From positions 61,256-125,255 of the forward strand of contig JALHNB010000020.1 of assembly GCA_022843745.1 (NCBI GenBank): a DNA stretch of 64,000 bases, written 5' to 3'. Under the pieces are notes generated by a model. The model saw only the letters and a list, made by a program, of their open reading frames with translations. It searched no databases and was not told where the DNA came from. This stretch comes from Anaerolineae bacterium. GTDB lineage: Bacteria; Chloroflexota; Anaerolineae; Aggregatilineales; Phototrophicaceae. Of the stretch, positions 1 through 8,404 are shown one piece after another. Numbering within the stretch: the first letter of the stretch is position 1; each line of letters opens with the position of its first letter. The translations under genes were made by a program, and so were the position numbers.

Positions 1-26
1 GCGATATACGAAAGGAAAGATGAAAC

Positions 27-404
27 ATGGGAATTACAAACTGGAACGTCATGGTCGTTGAAGACGAAGTGGACAGCATGGAACTGGTGCAGGGGCTTCT
101 GCAACATCATGGTATTCATTGCTTTGGTGCGACCAGTGGTGAAGAAGCGCTGCAACTGTTGGAAACTGAAAGGCCGACGCTTATTATTATTGACCTCGCG
201 CTGCCCGGCATTGATGGCTGGGGGCTGTTGAGCCATTTGAAAAGCAATCGCACACTTTCGAATATCCCGCGTGTGGCACTCACCGCATATCATACGGCTG
301 AGGTCGCGAACCAGGCGATTGAAAAGGGCTTTGACGCCTATTTCTCCAAGCCGCTGGATGCCACATCGTTCGTCCGTGAACTTCAAGGAATTGTCGGGGA
401 ATAA
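27..404 (+). CDS. Single-domain response regulator (CheY-like receiver)
   Basis: A 125-residue stand-alone receiver domain of a two-component phosphorelay, cytosolic and with no output domain. The acidic pair is in VVEDE (E12, D13), the phospho-acceptor is D56 in LIIIDLALPG, the switch Thr is in ALTAY (T86), and K108 is in FSKPLD. All residues needed for phosphorylation and Mg2+ binding are therefore present. An AAAGGAAAG stretch lies just upstream of the ATG as ribosome binding site. It is the first gene of a run of four same-strand genes ending in a histidine kinase. Its stop codon overlaps the next start by one base (TAATG), so translation is probably coupled. It could relay phosphate or act on a protein partner; the target is unknown. 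Confidence 0.93.
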   Translation: MGITNWNVMVVEDEVDSMELVQGLLQHHGIHCFGATSGEEALQLLETERPTLIIIDLALPGIDGWGLLSHLKSNRTLSNIPRVALTAYHTAEVANQAIEKGFDAYFSKPLDATSFVRELQGIVGE

Positions 405-832
405 TGACCCAACGCATGTCGAATATCCTGATCGTAGAAGACGACTACGATCTGGTTGAAACGTATACGGATCTGTTGGAAGCGGACGGCTACAGGGTGA
501 CTTGTGCCATGACTGTGGTTGAGGCTTTTGATATGATCCTGCAAGAAGGACCCGATCTGGTGATCCTGGATCTCAATCTTCCCGACGCGCATGGCTACAA
601 TGTCATTGACTCGATGCGCAAGGCGAATCAGATGCCGAATGCGATCATCATCGTCGTGACCGGACATCCCGAAATGACCAGTGTGACCGATCAGGCCGAT
701 CTCGTCCTGACCAAGCCGGTTTCCAACCAGCAGTTGTTGACCATCATTAAACGGTATCTGGTGCAAAAATCCAGAATGCTTTCCATCCGCAGTCAGACTG
801 GTCCGCTCACGTTATACGGCACAAGTGAATAA
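404..832 (+). CDS. Single-domain response regulator with short C-terminal tail
   Basis: A 142-residue receiver protein. The acidic pocket is VEDD (E12-D14), the phospho-acceptor is D56 in VILDLNLPD, the Thr is in VVTGHPEM (T86), and the Lys is in LTKPVSN (K104). About 28 residues follow the receiver fold with no recognisable output domain. It shares DLVETYTDLLEA, TGHPEM and LTKPVSN with the next gene, so these two are recent tandem duplicates, while the first regulator in the operon is more distant. It overlaps the preceding gene by one base and is followed five bases later by the next. It probably receives phosphate from the kinase encoded at the end of the cluster, or relays between sibling receivers. 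Confidence 0.93.
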   Translation: MTQRMSNILIVEDDYDLVETYTDLLEADGYRVTCAMTVVEAFDMILQEGPDLVILDLNLPDAHGYNVIDSMRKANQMPNAIIIVVTGHPEMTSVTDQADLVLTKPVSNQQLLTIIKRYLVQKSRMLSIRSQTGPLTLYGTSE

Positions 833-837
833 AAATC

Positions 838-1212
838 ATGGTCAAAATTTTGATTGTCGAGGATGATATCGATCTGGTTGAAACCTACACCGACCTGCTG
901 GAAGCTCAGGGTCATCAGATTATTTCCGTTCCGAGAGCGTCGCAAGCTATCCAGAATGTTGTGCGTTTTCGGCCTAATCTGATTATCCTTGACCTCAACC
1001 TGCCTGGAGAACCGGGGGGCCTCGTCATCAACTTTGTTCGCGGCTACAAGCCCCTGGCTGGTACCAAAATTATCGTCGCAACCGGACATCCTGAGATGAT
1101 GGGCAATACGAATTTTATTGCGTCAAAAGTGGACGCCCTTTTGACCAAGCCGGTTTCCAACGATCAACTTCTAAAACTCATTAATCAATGCATGGATGAA
1201 GCTTTAGGGTAA
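838..1212 (+). CDS. Single-domain response regulator
   Basis: A 124-residue CheY-like receiver: acidic residues E8-D10 in IVEDD, phospho-acceptor D52 in ILDLNLPG, switch Thr in VATGHPEM, conserved Lys in LTKPVSN. It is a near twin of the preceding protein but lacks its C-terminal tail. There is no DNA-binding or enzymatic output domain. It lies five bases after the preceding stop and 33 bases before the histidine kinase, in a compact operon. Three receivers against one kinase suggests a branched or multi-step relay. That is inference; the sequence shows only co-location. Confidence 0.93.
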   Translation: MVKILIVEDDIDLVETYTDLLEAQGHQIISVPRASQAIQNVVRFRPNLIILDLNLPGEPGGLVINFVRGYKPLAGTKIIVATGHPEMMGNTNFIASKVDALLTKPVSNDQLLKLINQCMDEALG

Positions 1213-1245
1213 AACGCTGGAATGGTGGATTAGTAGAATGGTGGA

Positions 1246-1956
1246 ATGATGCAGCCTGAACCCTCGGCTAATTTGATCGAACTTCTGCGCAAAATGGGCC
1301 ATGATATACGGGCACCGCTGGGGTCAGTGATTTCGACCAGTGACATGATGGCAGAAGGGATTTACGAAGCGCTGACGCCCAAACAGACCCGCGCGAATGA
1401 GCGCATCCGCCGCAACAGCCGGCGGGTGCTGGCTATTCTGGACGATTTTATCACCTATGTTAAGGCCGAAGCCGGGGAGGTGGAGTTCATAAGCGCACCC
1501 TTTGACCCGCGCGCGGTACTGGCGGAGTGGGGTGAGCAGGTGCAGCAGGCCGCCGAAGCAAAAAACCTGGCACTGCATCTGACGACCAGTGATAGCGTCC
1601 CTGGATCTCTGATCGGAGATGCGGCAGCGATTGGCCGGGTGGTTTTGCCACTGCTGTGGAATGCCGTCACCTATACATCAACAGGCGCGGTCTGGGTCGA
1701 GTCAGAGTGGTCAACTAGCGGCAGTTGGGCGATCAGTGTTCGCGATTCGGGCATCGGTATCCCGGCGGGCAATATCCCCCATATTTTCGAACCTTTCTGG
1801 CGCGGTGAGGATCGTCCCCAGGTGACGACGGCAGGCGCAGGTTTGGGGCTTCCATTGGCGCTTGCCCTCACGACACGTATGAATGGACAGCTCAAGCTCG
1901 AAAAAACGGGCGCGGAGGGCAGCGAGTTTCGCGTGGAAATCCCTATCATATCGTAA
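1246..1956 (+). CDS. Sensorless histidine kinase (HisKA + HATPase)
   Basis: A 236-residue kinase. The H-box is MGHDIRAPLGS with the phospho-accepting His at residue 19, so almost nothing precedes the dimerisation domain. There is no transmembrane segment, PAS or GAF sensor. The ATP-binding domain follows with an N-box (LWNAVTYT), G1 (DSGIGIP), F-box region (IFEPFW) and G2 (GAGLGLPLA). It lies at the end of an operon of three receivers. Because it lacks its own sensor it must be switched by a partner protein, or by one of the receivers upstream. The start codon is preceded by GGTGGA. Two ATGs are adjacent; the first is used here. Confidence 0.92.
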   Translation: MMQPEPSANLIELLRKMGHDIRAPLGSVISTSDMMAEGIYEALTPKQTRANERIRRNSRRVLAILDDFITYVKAEAGEVEFISAPFDPRAVLAEWGEQVQQAAEAKNLALHLTTSDSVPGSLIGDAAAIGRVVLPLLWNAVTYTSTGAVWVESEWSTSGSWAISVRDSGIGIPAGNIPHIFEPFWRGEDRPQVTTAGAGLGLPLALALTTRMNGQLKLEKTGAEGSEFRVEIPIIS

Positions 1957-2200
1957 AGGCTAAGAGCGTGCCCTGATGGATGTTAAGGGCGCAAGGCTGT
2001 GCGCCCCTACGAAAACGGTTCGCGATAACCGAATTATTTGCGGGACAGAGCAATCATCGTGCCCCTACGAGCAGTGTAACCCGCCTGAGCGACGCAAAAA
2101 TCACGGATACATGGATAAATACTTCCTTACAAACCGCGCCGAACAAACCGCGCCGAAAAGTGTCCTGTCCTCAACCTATGATGCCAAATTTCAACACAAC
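1957..2200. repeat. Intergenic block with composite palindromic repeat
   Basis: No gene is credible here. Positions 1987-2010 hold a short palindrome (GGGCGCA ... TGCGCCCCTAC) of the family scattered through the window. It is followed by ACGGTTCGCGATAACCG and, at 2043-2055, GGGACAGAGCAAT, which is the right terminal repeat of the mobile-element-like unit seen complete at 33518-33625. From about 2059 to 2128 there is a further block (CGTGCCCCTACGAGCAG, then GCGACGCAAAAATCACGG) that recurs with few changes at 15285-15350. This is a patchwork of repeat modules. Confidence 0.7.
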
Positions 2201-3013
2201 CTATGCTACTGACGGGACGGCTTGCGACTGCTGCCGATGAACTGCTAACCCAATCGCCGCCCACACCAGCCCCATCCCAAAAAACATGAGAAATGACAGC
2301 AGATTGGAGGTAGTCTGGGGGAAACGCCCGACGAACACACCCGACATCAGAATGAGCCAGCCCGATGCGAGTTGAAGAGGCAGGGCGCGGAAAATCGGCA
2401 GCACGGGCTTGCGCAGGTGCAGCAGCCCAAAGGCGGTTAGCGCGATCACATGAATGATGCTGCCAGCCATCCAGATGCCCCACAGCGAGTCTTGAATCGA
2501 GGTAGCGACGATGCCAACTGCCATCACCAGAGCGCCGAAGCTGCTGAGATAGAGAGTCCACTGCCCTAACGTGCCAAGTGCCTGCTGATAACGCAGCGCC
2601 AGCCCGATACACCCCAGGCCGATAAGCAGAATGCCGGGTGCTGCCAGTACGATCAAAATCTGATAGATGCCGTAATAGGTGTAATGGTCATCCGGCTGAA
2701 ATTGGCTGAAGGCTGCCAGCGCCCAGAAAGCGCCGCCAATGACCAGCAGAATGCTTGATAGATGAATTAATGTGGATTTAGACATCGTGACCTTCTTTCG
2801 TTGTTCGATAACCGTGCGAGTGAGGTCGAGTAACGTCGCACACCACCAGAATGCCAACCCTAATGCCCCCTGCGATTGATAGGCATCGCGGGCGACATCA
2901 CGGAAGACCTGCACCATCAACGCGCCATATTCCAGGCGGTAGTCGGCGGGGTACAGGATGAGCAAAGCCCCATAAATGCGTGTCGAGAGTGAAATCAACG
3001 GAGTCTGACTCAT
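2201..3013 (-). CDS. PadR-associated multi-pass membrane protein
   Basis: A 270-residue integral membrane protein. The first 75 residues carry a segment of the type LILYPADYRLEYG...QVFRD, the soluble prefix seen in membrane proteins encoded next to PadR regulators. About six to seven hydrophobic segments follow, at roughly residues 80-105, 115-140, 147-170, 178-195, 207-228 and 234-258. There is no catalytic motif or ATPase. Its ATG overlaps the stop of the PadR gene by one base, so the two are co-transcribed and probably translationally coupled. Such pairs usually respond to membrane stress or toxic compounds. The exact function cannot be read from the sequence. Confidence 0.85.
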   Translation of the reverse strand: MSQTPLISLSTRIYGALLILYPADYRLEYGALMVQVFRDVARDAYQSQGALGLAFWWCATLLDLTRTVIEQRKKVTMSKSTLIHLSSILLVIGGAFWALAAFSQFQPDDHYTYYGIYQILIVLAAPGILLIGLGCIGLALRYQQALGTLGQWTLYLSSFGALVMAVGIVATSIQDSLWGIWMAGSIIHVIALTAFGLLHLRKPVLPIFRALPLQLASGWLILMSGVFVGRFPQTTSNLLSFLMFFGMGLVWAAIGLAVHRQQSQAVPSVA

Positions 3014-3369
3014 TATGTTGCGCCTCCCACAAGCCTTTTGGACTGCGCGACATTGAGCAGCGTCGCTAACCGTGAAGCTTCGGCGTGGGCGACTCGTTCG
3101 CCGAATGACGTGATGCGATAGTAGCGGCGGCGTTCATCATCGAGCGCGGGGTCGGGGCGTTCTTCCGTTTCTTCGATCAGGCCGGATTCCAGCATTCGTT
3201 TGATCGTGCCGTAGAGCGTCCCTGGCCCCATCCGCACCTCACCATTGGTGATTGTGGTGACTTCCTGCATGATGCCGTAGCCGTGTTTCTCGCCGTCTGC
3301 CAGCGCCAGCAGAATGTGAAAAACAGCGGGTGTGAGGGGAGTCATCGGCTGCATGGTGGTATTCGACAT
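3013..3369 (-). CDS. PadR family transcriptional regulator
   Basis: A 118-residue winged-helix regulator of the PadR-s type. Characteristic stretches are FHILLALADGEKHGYGIMQE (helix 1 and 2) and MGPGTLYGTIKRM (recognition helix), then ERRRYYRIT in the wing and a short C-terminal dimerisation helix. PadR proteins are usually repressors that autoregulate and control the adjacent membrane-protein gene, with which this one overlaps by one base. Two 11-bp direct repeats 15 bp apart lie 19-45 bases upstream of the start and are candidate operators. The first ATG at 3369 is used; an internal Met at residue 6 is an alternative. Confidence 0.93.
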   Translation of the reverse strand: MSNTTMQPMTPLTPAVFHILLALADGEKHGYGIMQEVTTITNGEVRMGPGTLYGTIKRMLESGLIEETEERPDPALDDERRRYYRITSFGERVAHAEASRLATLLNVAQSKRLVGGAT

Positions 3370-3387
3370 TTCTAAACCTCAATATAC

Positions 3388-3413
3388 ATCTGCGACGGAT
3401 ATATCTGTCACGG
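3388..3413. promoter_or_regulatory. Candidate PadR operator: two direct repeats
   Basis: ATCTGCGACGG at 3388-3398 and ATCTGTCACGG at 3403-3413 are spaced by 15 bp and lie directly upstream of the PadR gene. The surrounding DNA is AT rich (ATATAC, ATATAT), as expected for a promoter. Autoregulation at this site is inference from position and repeat structure. Confidence 0.4.
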
Positions 3414-3439
3414 TTATAGTATGCGGGTTTTGGGAAAAT

Positions 3440-3874
3440 GTCAAGCGGGAGATTGATGAGTGATGAGTAGAAAGTGCTGAGTGCTGAGTAAAAGACAGAA
3501 CTGAGGACTGAAAGGGACGTGCTGAGTCAGGGATTAGGATTGAGGTAAAAGACGTTTGGGCGCAAGCCTTGCGCCCCTACAGCGATGCCAAAACGAGCCA
3601 TATCATGCAATAACCACAGGTAAGATTTTAGCCATCGTAGGCTGGAAGCCATACGGCTAATTGAAAAAGCCCCCTGAACTAGGCTTTATCTATTGCTGAC
3701 GTTTTGCCGCTTAGGGTTGAAACCCCAAGCTATCAAAATACAAACCCACTGAAGGGGTTCAAAACAGGTCATAAGAGGTATTTTTCAACGCCTTTAGTGC
3801 GTTTAGATTTTGGCAGCCGGACATTTTAATGTCTGGCGATAAAAAGTTGCACATCGGGCTGACCCGCTGACCCG
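3440..3874. repeat. Gene-free repeat block
   Basis: There is no coding region. From 3450 to 3520 the DNA is a run of degenerate short units (GATGAGTGATGAGT, GTGCTGAGTGCTGAGT). At 3558-3580 lies a palindrome GGGCGCAAGCCTTGCGCCC followed by CTAC. From about 3635 to 3785 there are nested hairpins. The piece GTAGGCTGGAAGCCATACGG is the reverse complement of the end of the hairpin cluster at 43730-43755. A separate hairpin (arms GCCGGACATT and AATGTCTGGC) is at 3816-3837, with no T-run after it. Confidence 0.65.
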
Positions 3875-4678
3875 CTATTTCATCACATACCAGCAGCGTG
3901 TTTCAGTGGTCACGAAATCGGCTACTGCGCTGCCCTGACTCAACGAGGTTTGCATGGCCTGCCGCAGCAGCATCTGCCAGTGCTTGGCTTTGTCGATGCT
4001 ATCGCGTTTGAGCGCCGCGAGATGATAGGGAATCTCGATGAAGTGGGGGAGCGGGGGCAGGGGCACACTCAGATCACCGAGGCAGGGTTCGCCGTTGTCA
4101 TTGGTGTAGAGCAAAAAATGCTCCTTTGGAAATTCGGTCACAATCAGCGGCAGTGGTTCGTTGTTGGCTACCGTTACCACGCGCTCATCATTCAGATTCC
4201 AGGTGATTTCGAGCCTGTCGGAAGGCATCCCGGCATTGATGCTGTCGAGCATGACACCGTAAAAATTGACGTGATAAAGTTTGCTGAATGCGCCCAACCG
4301 CCGCATGTTAAAATTGGCGTTGCCGCGCTGAAGCGGGTCATATGTCCAGCCAATGGTTTCGTAGCCATTCGCCAGCGCCCATTTTCGCTGCGCGAATTTG
4401 ATGCCGACACCGATGCCGAGCCGTTGGTATGCCGGGAGAACGCCTGCCATGTGTGACCACAAGCCCCATCCGCCGGGGAGACGCGCCGGGAACGCCAGCC
4501 CAAATCCGACGAGTTCGCCGTTTTCTTCCGCGCCCGTGACGACACCGCCCGCATGGATGAGTGCCATGAGGAAGTTATGCGGGACAGCCATAATCGGCTC
4601 CATGTCCCAGACGATCATTTCCATTTCGACGACTTTTTGCAGGTCGTCGGTTGATTCGAGTTCGCGATAGGTAATCAT
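3875..4678 (-). CDS. GNAT-superfamily acetyltransferase
   Basis: A 267-residue protein of the predicted GNAT acetyltransferase type with an N-terminal GNAT fold. The acetyl-CoA-binding motif A region is VLPAYQRLGIGVGIKFAQRK (about residues 80-99), preceded by beta-strand 4 residues GGWGLWSHMAG. The N-terminus starts ITYRELESTDDLQKV, typical of GNAT beta-1/alpha-1. The remainder (WTYDPLQRGNANFNMRRLGA) matches the family that acts on unknown substrates. It stands alone between repeat blocks. Substrate and product are unknown. Confidence 0.85.
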   Translation of the reverse strand: MITYRELESTDDLQKVVEMEMIVWDMEPIMAVPHNFLMALIHAGGVVTGAEENGELVGFGLAFPARLPGGWGLWSHMAGVLPAYQRLGIGVGIKFAQRKWALANGYETIGWTYDPLQRGNANFNMRRLGAFSKLYHVNFYGVMLDSINAGMPSDRLEITWNLNDERVVTVANNEPLPLIVTEFPKEHFLLYTNDNGEPCLGDLSVPLPPLPHFIEIPYHLAALKRDSIDKAKHWQMLLRQAMQTSLSQGSAVADFVTTETRCWYVMK

Positions 4679-4682
4679 GTTT

Positions 4683-4739
4683 AGCTTTTAGCTCTTAGCC
4701 GTTAGCTTTTAGCGAGGGCATGATGAATCATGCCCCTAC
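4683..4739. repeat. TTAGC repeats plus palindrome
   Basis: Degenerate TTAGCTTTTAGC/CCGTTAGC units run from 4681 to 4714. They are followed by the palindrome GGGCATGATGAATCATGCCC and CTAC at 4716-4739, which belongs to the dispersed palindrome family. A similar TTAGC run lies at 6628-6660, so the two flank the permease pair. Confidence 0.65.
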
Positions 4740-4768
4740 AGAAATGCTGCTGCGCTGAGATCATCCTT

Positions 4769-5677
4769 TTATTTTTGAGTGCGCGGATCGAGGGCATCGC
4801 GCAGGCCGTCGCCAACAATATTTGCTGCCAGCACCAGCAGCGTGATCGTGAAACCAGGGAAAACCGACATCCACCAGGCATTCCGTAGATAAGCTCGTCC
4901 GTCCGCTAGCATCGAACCCCATTCGGGCGTTGGCGGTGGCACACCCAGGCCGAGGAAGCTGAGACTCGCGCCGGTGACGATTGCGCCGGAAATACTGAGC
5001 GTCACCAGCACGATCAATGGGCCGATCACGCTGGGGAAAATGTGCCACGTGAGAATGCGGCCAGCGCCCGCGCCCATACTTTTCGCCGCCATGACGTAAT
5101 CCATCTCGCGGACGGAAAGCGCCACACCGCGCACGAGACGCGAATAAGTGGGCAGCGAGAAAAACGCGATGGCGAAAATCACATTCGTCAGATTCGAGCC
5201 AAGCAGCGCCACCAGCCAGATAATTAGAATGAGGCCGGGGAACGCTAGGATCACATCCATGATACGCATGATAATATTATCGACTCTGCCGCCAAAATAG
5301 CCCGCCATGAGGCCGAGTGGCACGCCAAAAGCGGTTGCGGCGATGATCGAATAGAAGCCGACCTGGAGTGAAAGCCGTCCGCCATAGAGTACACGCGCCA
5401 GAATATCGCGCCCCAACGAGTCCGTCCCCATCAAATGTTCGGCGGATGGCCCCATAAGGCGCACTTCAGCCTCGCGTTGCAGCGGGTCGTAGGGTGTGAG
5501 GACGTGCGCGAATATCGCCGAAAGAATGACCAGAATGATCCAGATAAGGCTGATGACTGCGGCCCTGTTGCCGAAAAATTCGCGCCGTGCTTTTGCATAA
5601 AATCCGCCGCGACTCGGCTCGATATTTTCATCAGCCAGCCGGACAGGGGTTGAGGCGGAGGTTTTCAAAGTTGTCAT
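4769..5677 (-). CDS. Peptide/nickel-type ABC transporter permease (DppC-like)
   Basis: A 302-residue inner-membrane permease with six predicted helices. The N-terminal extension before the first helix (to about residue 33), the LTPYDPLQ segment and the EHLMGTDSLGRDILAR motif are hallmarks of DppC/OppC subunits. The ABC-coupling EAA loop is near MDYVMAAKSMGAGAGRIL. It lies six bases downstream of the DppB-like gene and belongs to the same operon as the binding protein further upstream. The operon contains no ATP-binding subunits, so ATPases must come from elsewhere. The substrate is probably a short peptide or related compound. Confidence 0.93.
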   Translation of the reverse strand: MTTLKTSASTPVRLADENIEPSRGGFYAKARREFFGNRAAVISLIWIILVILSAIFAHVLTPYDPLQREAEVRLMGPSAEHLMGTDSLGRDILARVLYGGRLSLQVGFYSIIAATAFGVPLGLMAGYFGGRVDNIIMRIMDVILAFPGLILIIWLVALLGSNLTNVIFAIAFFSLPTYSRLVRGVALSVREMDYVMAAKSMGAGAGRILTWHIFPSVIGPLIVLVTLSISGAIVTGASLSFLGLGVPPPTPEWGSMLADGRAYLRNAWWMSVFPGFTITLLVLAANIVGDGLRDALDPRTQK

Positions 5678-5683
5678 ACGTCC

Positions 5684-6607
5684 TCAACTGTAATGAATGC
5701 GCGGGTCAACAAAGGCATAGATCAGATCAACGATCAGGTTGACGAATATGAAGGTGATCGCCACCATCAGCACTGTCGCCTGAATCATGGGGTAATCGCG
5801 ATTGCCAATGGCTTCAATCGCCAGCCGCCCGACACCGGGTAAACCAAAAATACTTTCGGTGATGACCGCGCCGCCGAGCAGCCCGCCTACCGACAAGCCG
5901 ACGACGGTGATGATGGGGATGAGCGAATTTTTCAGCGCGTGAACCAAAATGATTTTGCGACTCGGCAATCCTTTTGAGCGGGCGGTGCGGATAAAATCGG
6001 CATTCAGGATTTCGATCATGCTGGAGCGTGTCAGCCGGGCGATCAATGTCGCTTGCCCTACCGAGAGTGTCGCGACGGGCAGAACAAAATGCTGCCACGT
6101 CGTCGCACCCTGCACAGGCAGTATGCGCAAACCGACGGCAAAAATCAAAATCAACATGATTCCCAGCCAGAATGTCGGAATGGAATAAAAGAAGACGATC
6201 ACCACCATCAACAGGTTGTCAATCCAGGTGCCGCGTTTAATGGCTGTGATGATACCGACCAGCAAGCCGAGGGCCGTGCCGAAGGTGACACTGTAGAATG
6301 TGACCGCGACAGTGAACGGAAATGCGCTAAAAATAATGTCCATGACGGGCTGACGGTGGATGATGGAAATGCCCATATCGCCCATTGCTGCGTTGCGGAG
6401 AAAGATCAAATACTGCTCCCAAATCGGACGGTTGAGGCCGAGACTTTCGCGGATTTTTTCGATCAATTCCGGTGTTGCCTGATCGCCAGCCAACAGTAGT
6501 GCCGGGTCGCCAGGGACCGCGACGCGCAGCATGACGAACACAATCGTCATAATTGCCAGGATGAGGGGAACGGCGATTGCGATCCGGCGCAGGATATATT
6601 TGTTCAT
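5684..6607 (-). CDS. Peptide/nickel-type ABC transporter permease (DppB-like)
   Basis: A 307-residue permease: MNKYILRRIAIAVPLI at the N-terminus is the classic DppB first helix, followed by the periplasmic loop GDQATPELIEKIRESLGLNRP and the EAA loop around DFIRTARSKGLPSRKIILVHALKN. Five to six further helices are evident. With the DppC-like partner it forms the membrane channel of a peptide-type importer. It is transcribed from the same strand as the binding-protein gene, which lies 111 bases upstream across a repeat block. That repeat may lower expression of the permeases relative to the binding protein. Confidence 0.93.
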   Translation of the reverse strand: MNKYILRRIAIAVPLILAIMTIVFVMLRVAVPGDPALLLAGDQATPELIEKIRESLGLNRPIWEQYLIFLRNAAMGDMGISIIHRQPVMDIIFSAFPFTVAVTFYSVTFGTALGLLVGIITAIKRGTWIDNLLMVVIVFFYSIPTFWLGIMLILIFAVGLRILPVQGATTWQHFVLPVATLSVGQATLIARLTRSSMIEILNADFIRTARSKGLPSRKIILVHALKNSLIPIITVVGLSVGGLLGGAVITESIFGLPGVGRLAIEAIGNRDYPMIQATVLMVAITFIFVNLIVDLIYAFVDPRIHYS

Positions 6608-6627
6608 GTAACCTCAAAAATAGAAAT

Positions 6628-6693
6628 TAGCCGTTAGCGATCAGCCGTTAGCCGGTAGCAATTGAGTAGGGGCGCAATAGTTTGCGCCCCTAC
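6628..6693. repeat. TTAGC run and palindrome between transporter genes
   Basis: Degenerate TTAGC/CGTTAGC units at 6628-6660 are followed at 6666-6693 by a palindrome with full-length arms (GTAGGGGCGCAA ... TTTGCGCCCCTAC). It lies inside the transporter operon between the binding protein and the permeases. As RNA it would form a stable hairpin that could act as a processing or attenuation site. Confidence 0.6.
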
Positions 6694-6718
6694 ACATAAC
6701 ATCGCGAGAGATGCGGGA

Positions 6719-8296
6719 TTAGCCGCCGATGAACGCATTCCAGGTCTGAACGCCGTCCTGCGGATGCAGATTCCAGCCCTGAAGCTCGTTGCGAATACCT
6801 GTTGTGTTAACAGGTGTGCAGAGGAACACCCAGGGCGACTGGTCAATGACCATCTGGCTGATCTGGGTGATGGTTTCGTAACGGGTTTCCTGGTTCAGGT
6901 CGGAATCCGCTGCTTTCAACAAAGCGGTCAGCTCGTCGTTGACGAACCAGGTACGGTTGCTGCCACCACGTCGTTCGGGATCGAAGAAGTAGGTCAGAAT
7001 GCTGGGATCGGTTTGGCCGTATTGCAGCAGGAACAGGTCATGTTCGCCTGTGGTGGTCAGGTTGATGAGTGCCTGTCGTTCCATCAGCTCGATGGTCAAT
7101 GGAATGCCGACATCGCGAAGCTGGGATTCAATCACTTCAGCCATGCGTTTCCATTCATCACCTTCGGATTGCACAGCCATCGGTATGACCCATTCTGTAC
7201 CTTCGGGGGTTTCGCGAATGCCATCACCTGTGACATCGACATAGCCGAGTTCATCGAGGAGGGCATTGGCCTTGTCGGGATCGTATTGATAGGACGTGGC
7301 GTCCAGTTCAGGATTGTGACCCCAGATTGAAGGGGGCAGGGGCTGGTAAAGCGGTTCGCAGCGGTTATCCCAGGCCAGCGCGACAAATTCGTCACGGTTG
7401 ATGGCGTAGTTGAACGCCTGACGCAGTTTTACATCATCCCAGGGTGCTTTTGATGTGTTAAAACCGAAATAGCGAATGCCCGTTTCCATCTGCGTGACCA
7501 GCGTGACATCGGGGTTGCTTTCGACATCAACGATATTCTGCGGCGGAATGCCGATAATCTGGAATTCGCCCGTTTCGAACGCTGCCAGGATGGTTTGATC
7601 CTCACCGACGAAGCTCACTTGTAATCCGTCCAGGCTGACCGGGCCCGTGCTGGCGTAAATTTCTTCAGGTGCCCAGGTAAAATCCGGGTTGCGGACGAAG
7701 CTCACGAAGTTACCAGCGTTCTTTTCCTTGAGCAGGTAGGGGCCAGCGCCAACGGGATTGGCTTCGAAACCATCGGGGCCGAGTGTATCATAGGCTGTTG
7801 GCGAAACGATTTCCAGGCCAGCCAGTGTATTGTACAGTGGTGCGTAGGAAGCGGTCATGACGATGGTGAAGGTCTTCTCGTCAACGACGGTTACGTCTGT
7901 CACCAGACCACGCAGGTCAGCACCCTGTGAAGCGGTGGCTTCGGGGTCGGCATATTTCATGATATTCCACTTGAGGGCTTCGGCATCGACTGGTGTGCCG
8001 TCGCTGAAGGTGGCATCGACCAGCGTGATGGTCAACTGTGTGCCGTCTTCTGAAGCTTCCCAGGTATCAGCCAGGTAGCCGACATAGTTGAGATCCATGT
8101 CTTTCTGGAACAAGGTGGAAAAGAGCGCGTAATGTGGCGTACTGTGCCAGGATGTGACAAAGGGATCAAGCGGGACATTGGAAGCGGCATCGGGGACAAC
8201 CAGTATACCACCCGTGCCTTCCTGCGCAGTGACGCTGAGAACTCCCAGCATAAGTAGGGCGACGAACCCTAGCGACAATAAATACTTTCTGACCAT
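6719..8296 (-). CDS. Peptide-type ABC transporter substrate-binding protein
   Basis: A 525-residue secreted binding protein of the SBP family 5 (DppA/OppA). The start is set at 8296 because a clear GGAGAA ribosome site precedes it and the protein then begins with a signal peptide (MVRKYLLSLGFVALLMLG...SVTAQ); the reading frame is open further upstream but that part has no such signal. Family features are the N-terminal DAASNVPLDPFVTS segment, LADTWEASEDG followed by FSDGTPVDAEALKWN, and KLRQAFNYAINRDEF. There is no lipobox Cys. It binds the solute outside the membrane and delivers it to the two permeases downstream. A divergent RpiR-type regulator lies 204 bases away. Confidence 0.93.
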   Translation of the reverse strand: MVRKYLLSLGFVALLMLGVLSVTAQEGTGGILVVPDAASNVPLDPFVTSWHSTPHYALFSTLFQKDMDLNYVGYLADTWEASEDGTQLTITLVDATFSDGTPVDAEALKWNIMKYADPEATASQGADLRGLVTDVTVVDEKTFTIVMTASYAPLYNTLAGLEIVSPTAYDTLGPDGFEANPVGAGPYLLKEKNAGNFVSFVRNPDFTWAPEEIYASTGPVSLDGLQVSFVGEDQTILAAFETGEFQIIGIPPQNIVDVESNPDVTLVTQMETGIRYFGFNTSKAPWDDVKLRQAFNYAINRDEFVALAWDNRCEPLYQPLPPSIWGHNPELDATSYQYDPDKANALLDELGYVDVTGDGIRETPEGTEWVIPMAVQSEGDEWKRMAEVIESQLRDVGIPLTIELMERQALINLTTTGEHDLFLLQYGQTDPSILTYFFDPERRGGSNRTWFVNDELTALLKAADSDLNQETRYETITQISQMVIDQSPWVFLCTPVNTTGIRNELQGWNLHPQDGVQTWNAFIGG

Positions 8297-8347
8297 TTTA
8301 GTTCTCCTAAATAAGCGGAAATTCTGGCGAAAATTCGCAATGTGAGT

Positions 8348-8353
8348 ATTATA
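8348..8353 (-). promoter_or_regulatory. -10 element of the binding-protein operon
   Basis: On the minus strand TATAAT lies about 50 bases upstream of the binding-protein start (ATTATA on the plus strand). TTTGGT lies 18 bp further upstream as a weak -35. This is the best promoter candidate in the divergent region shared with the RpiR-type regulator. Confidence 0.5.
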
Positions 8354-8404
8354 GCAACAAGAGATGCACAAACCAAATATTTTTACACGATTTGTTGCAG
8401 GAGA

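Noticed and set aside
1976..2240. Open frames of 78-86 codons after the histidine kinase
   Set aside because: They consist of dispersed repeat modules, have no ribosome site and overlap each other; the same sequence elsewhere is non-coding.
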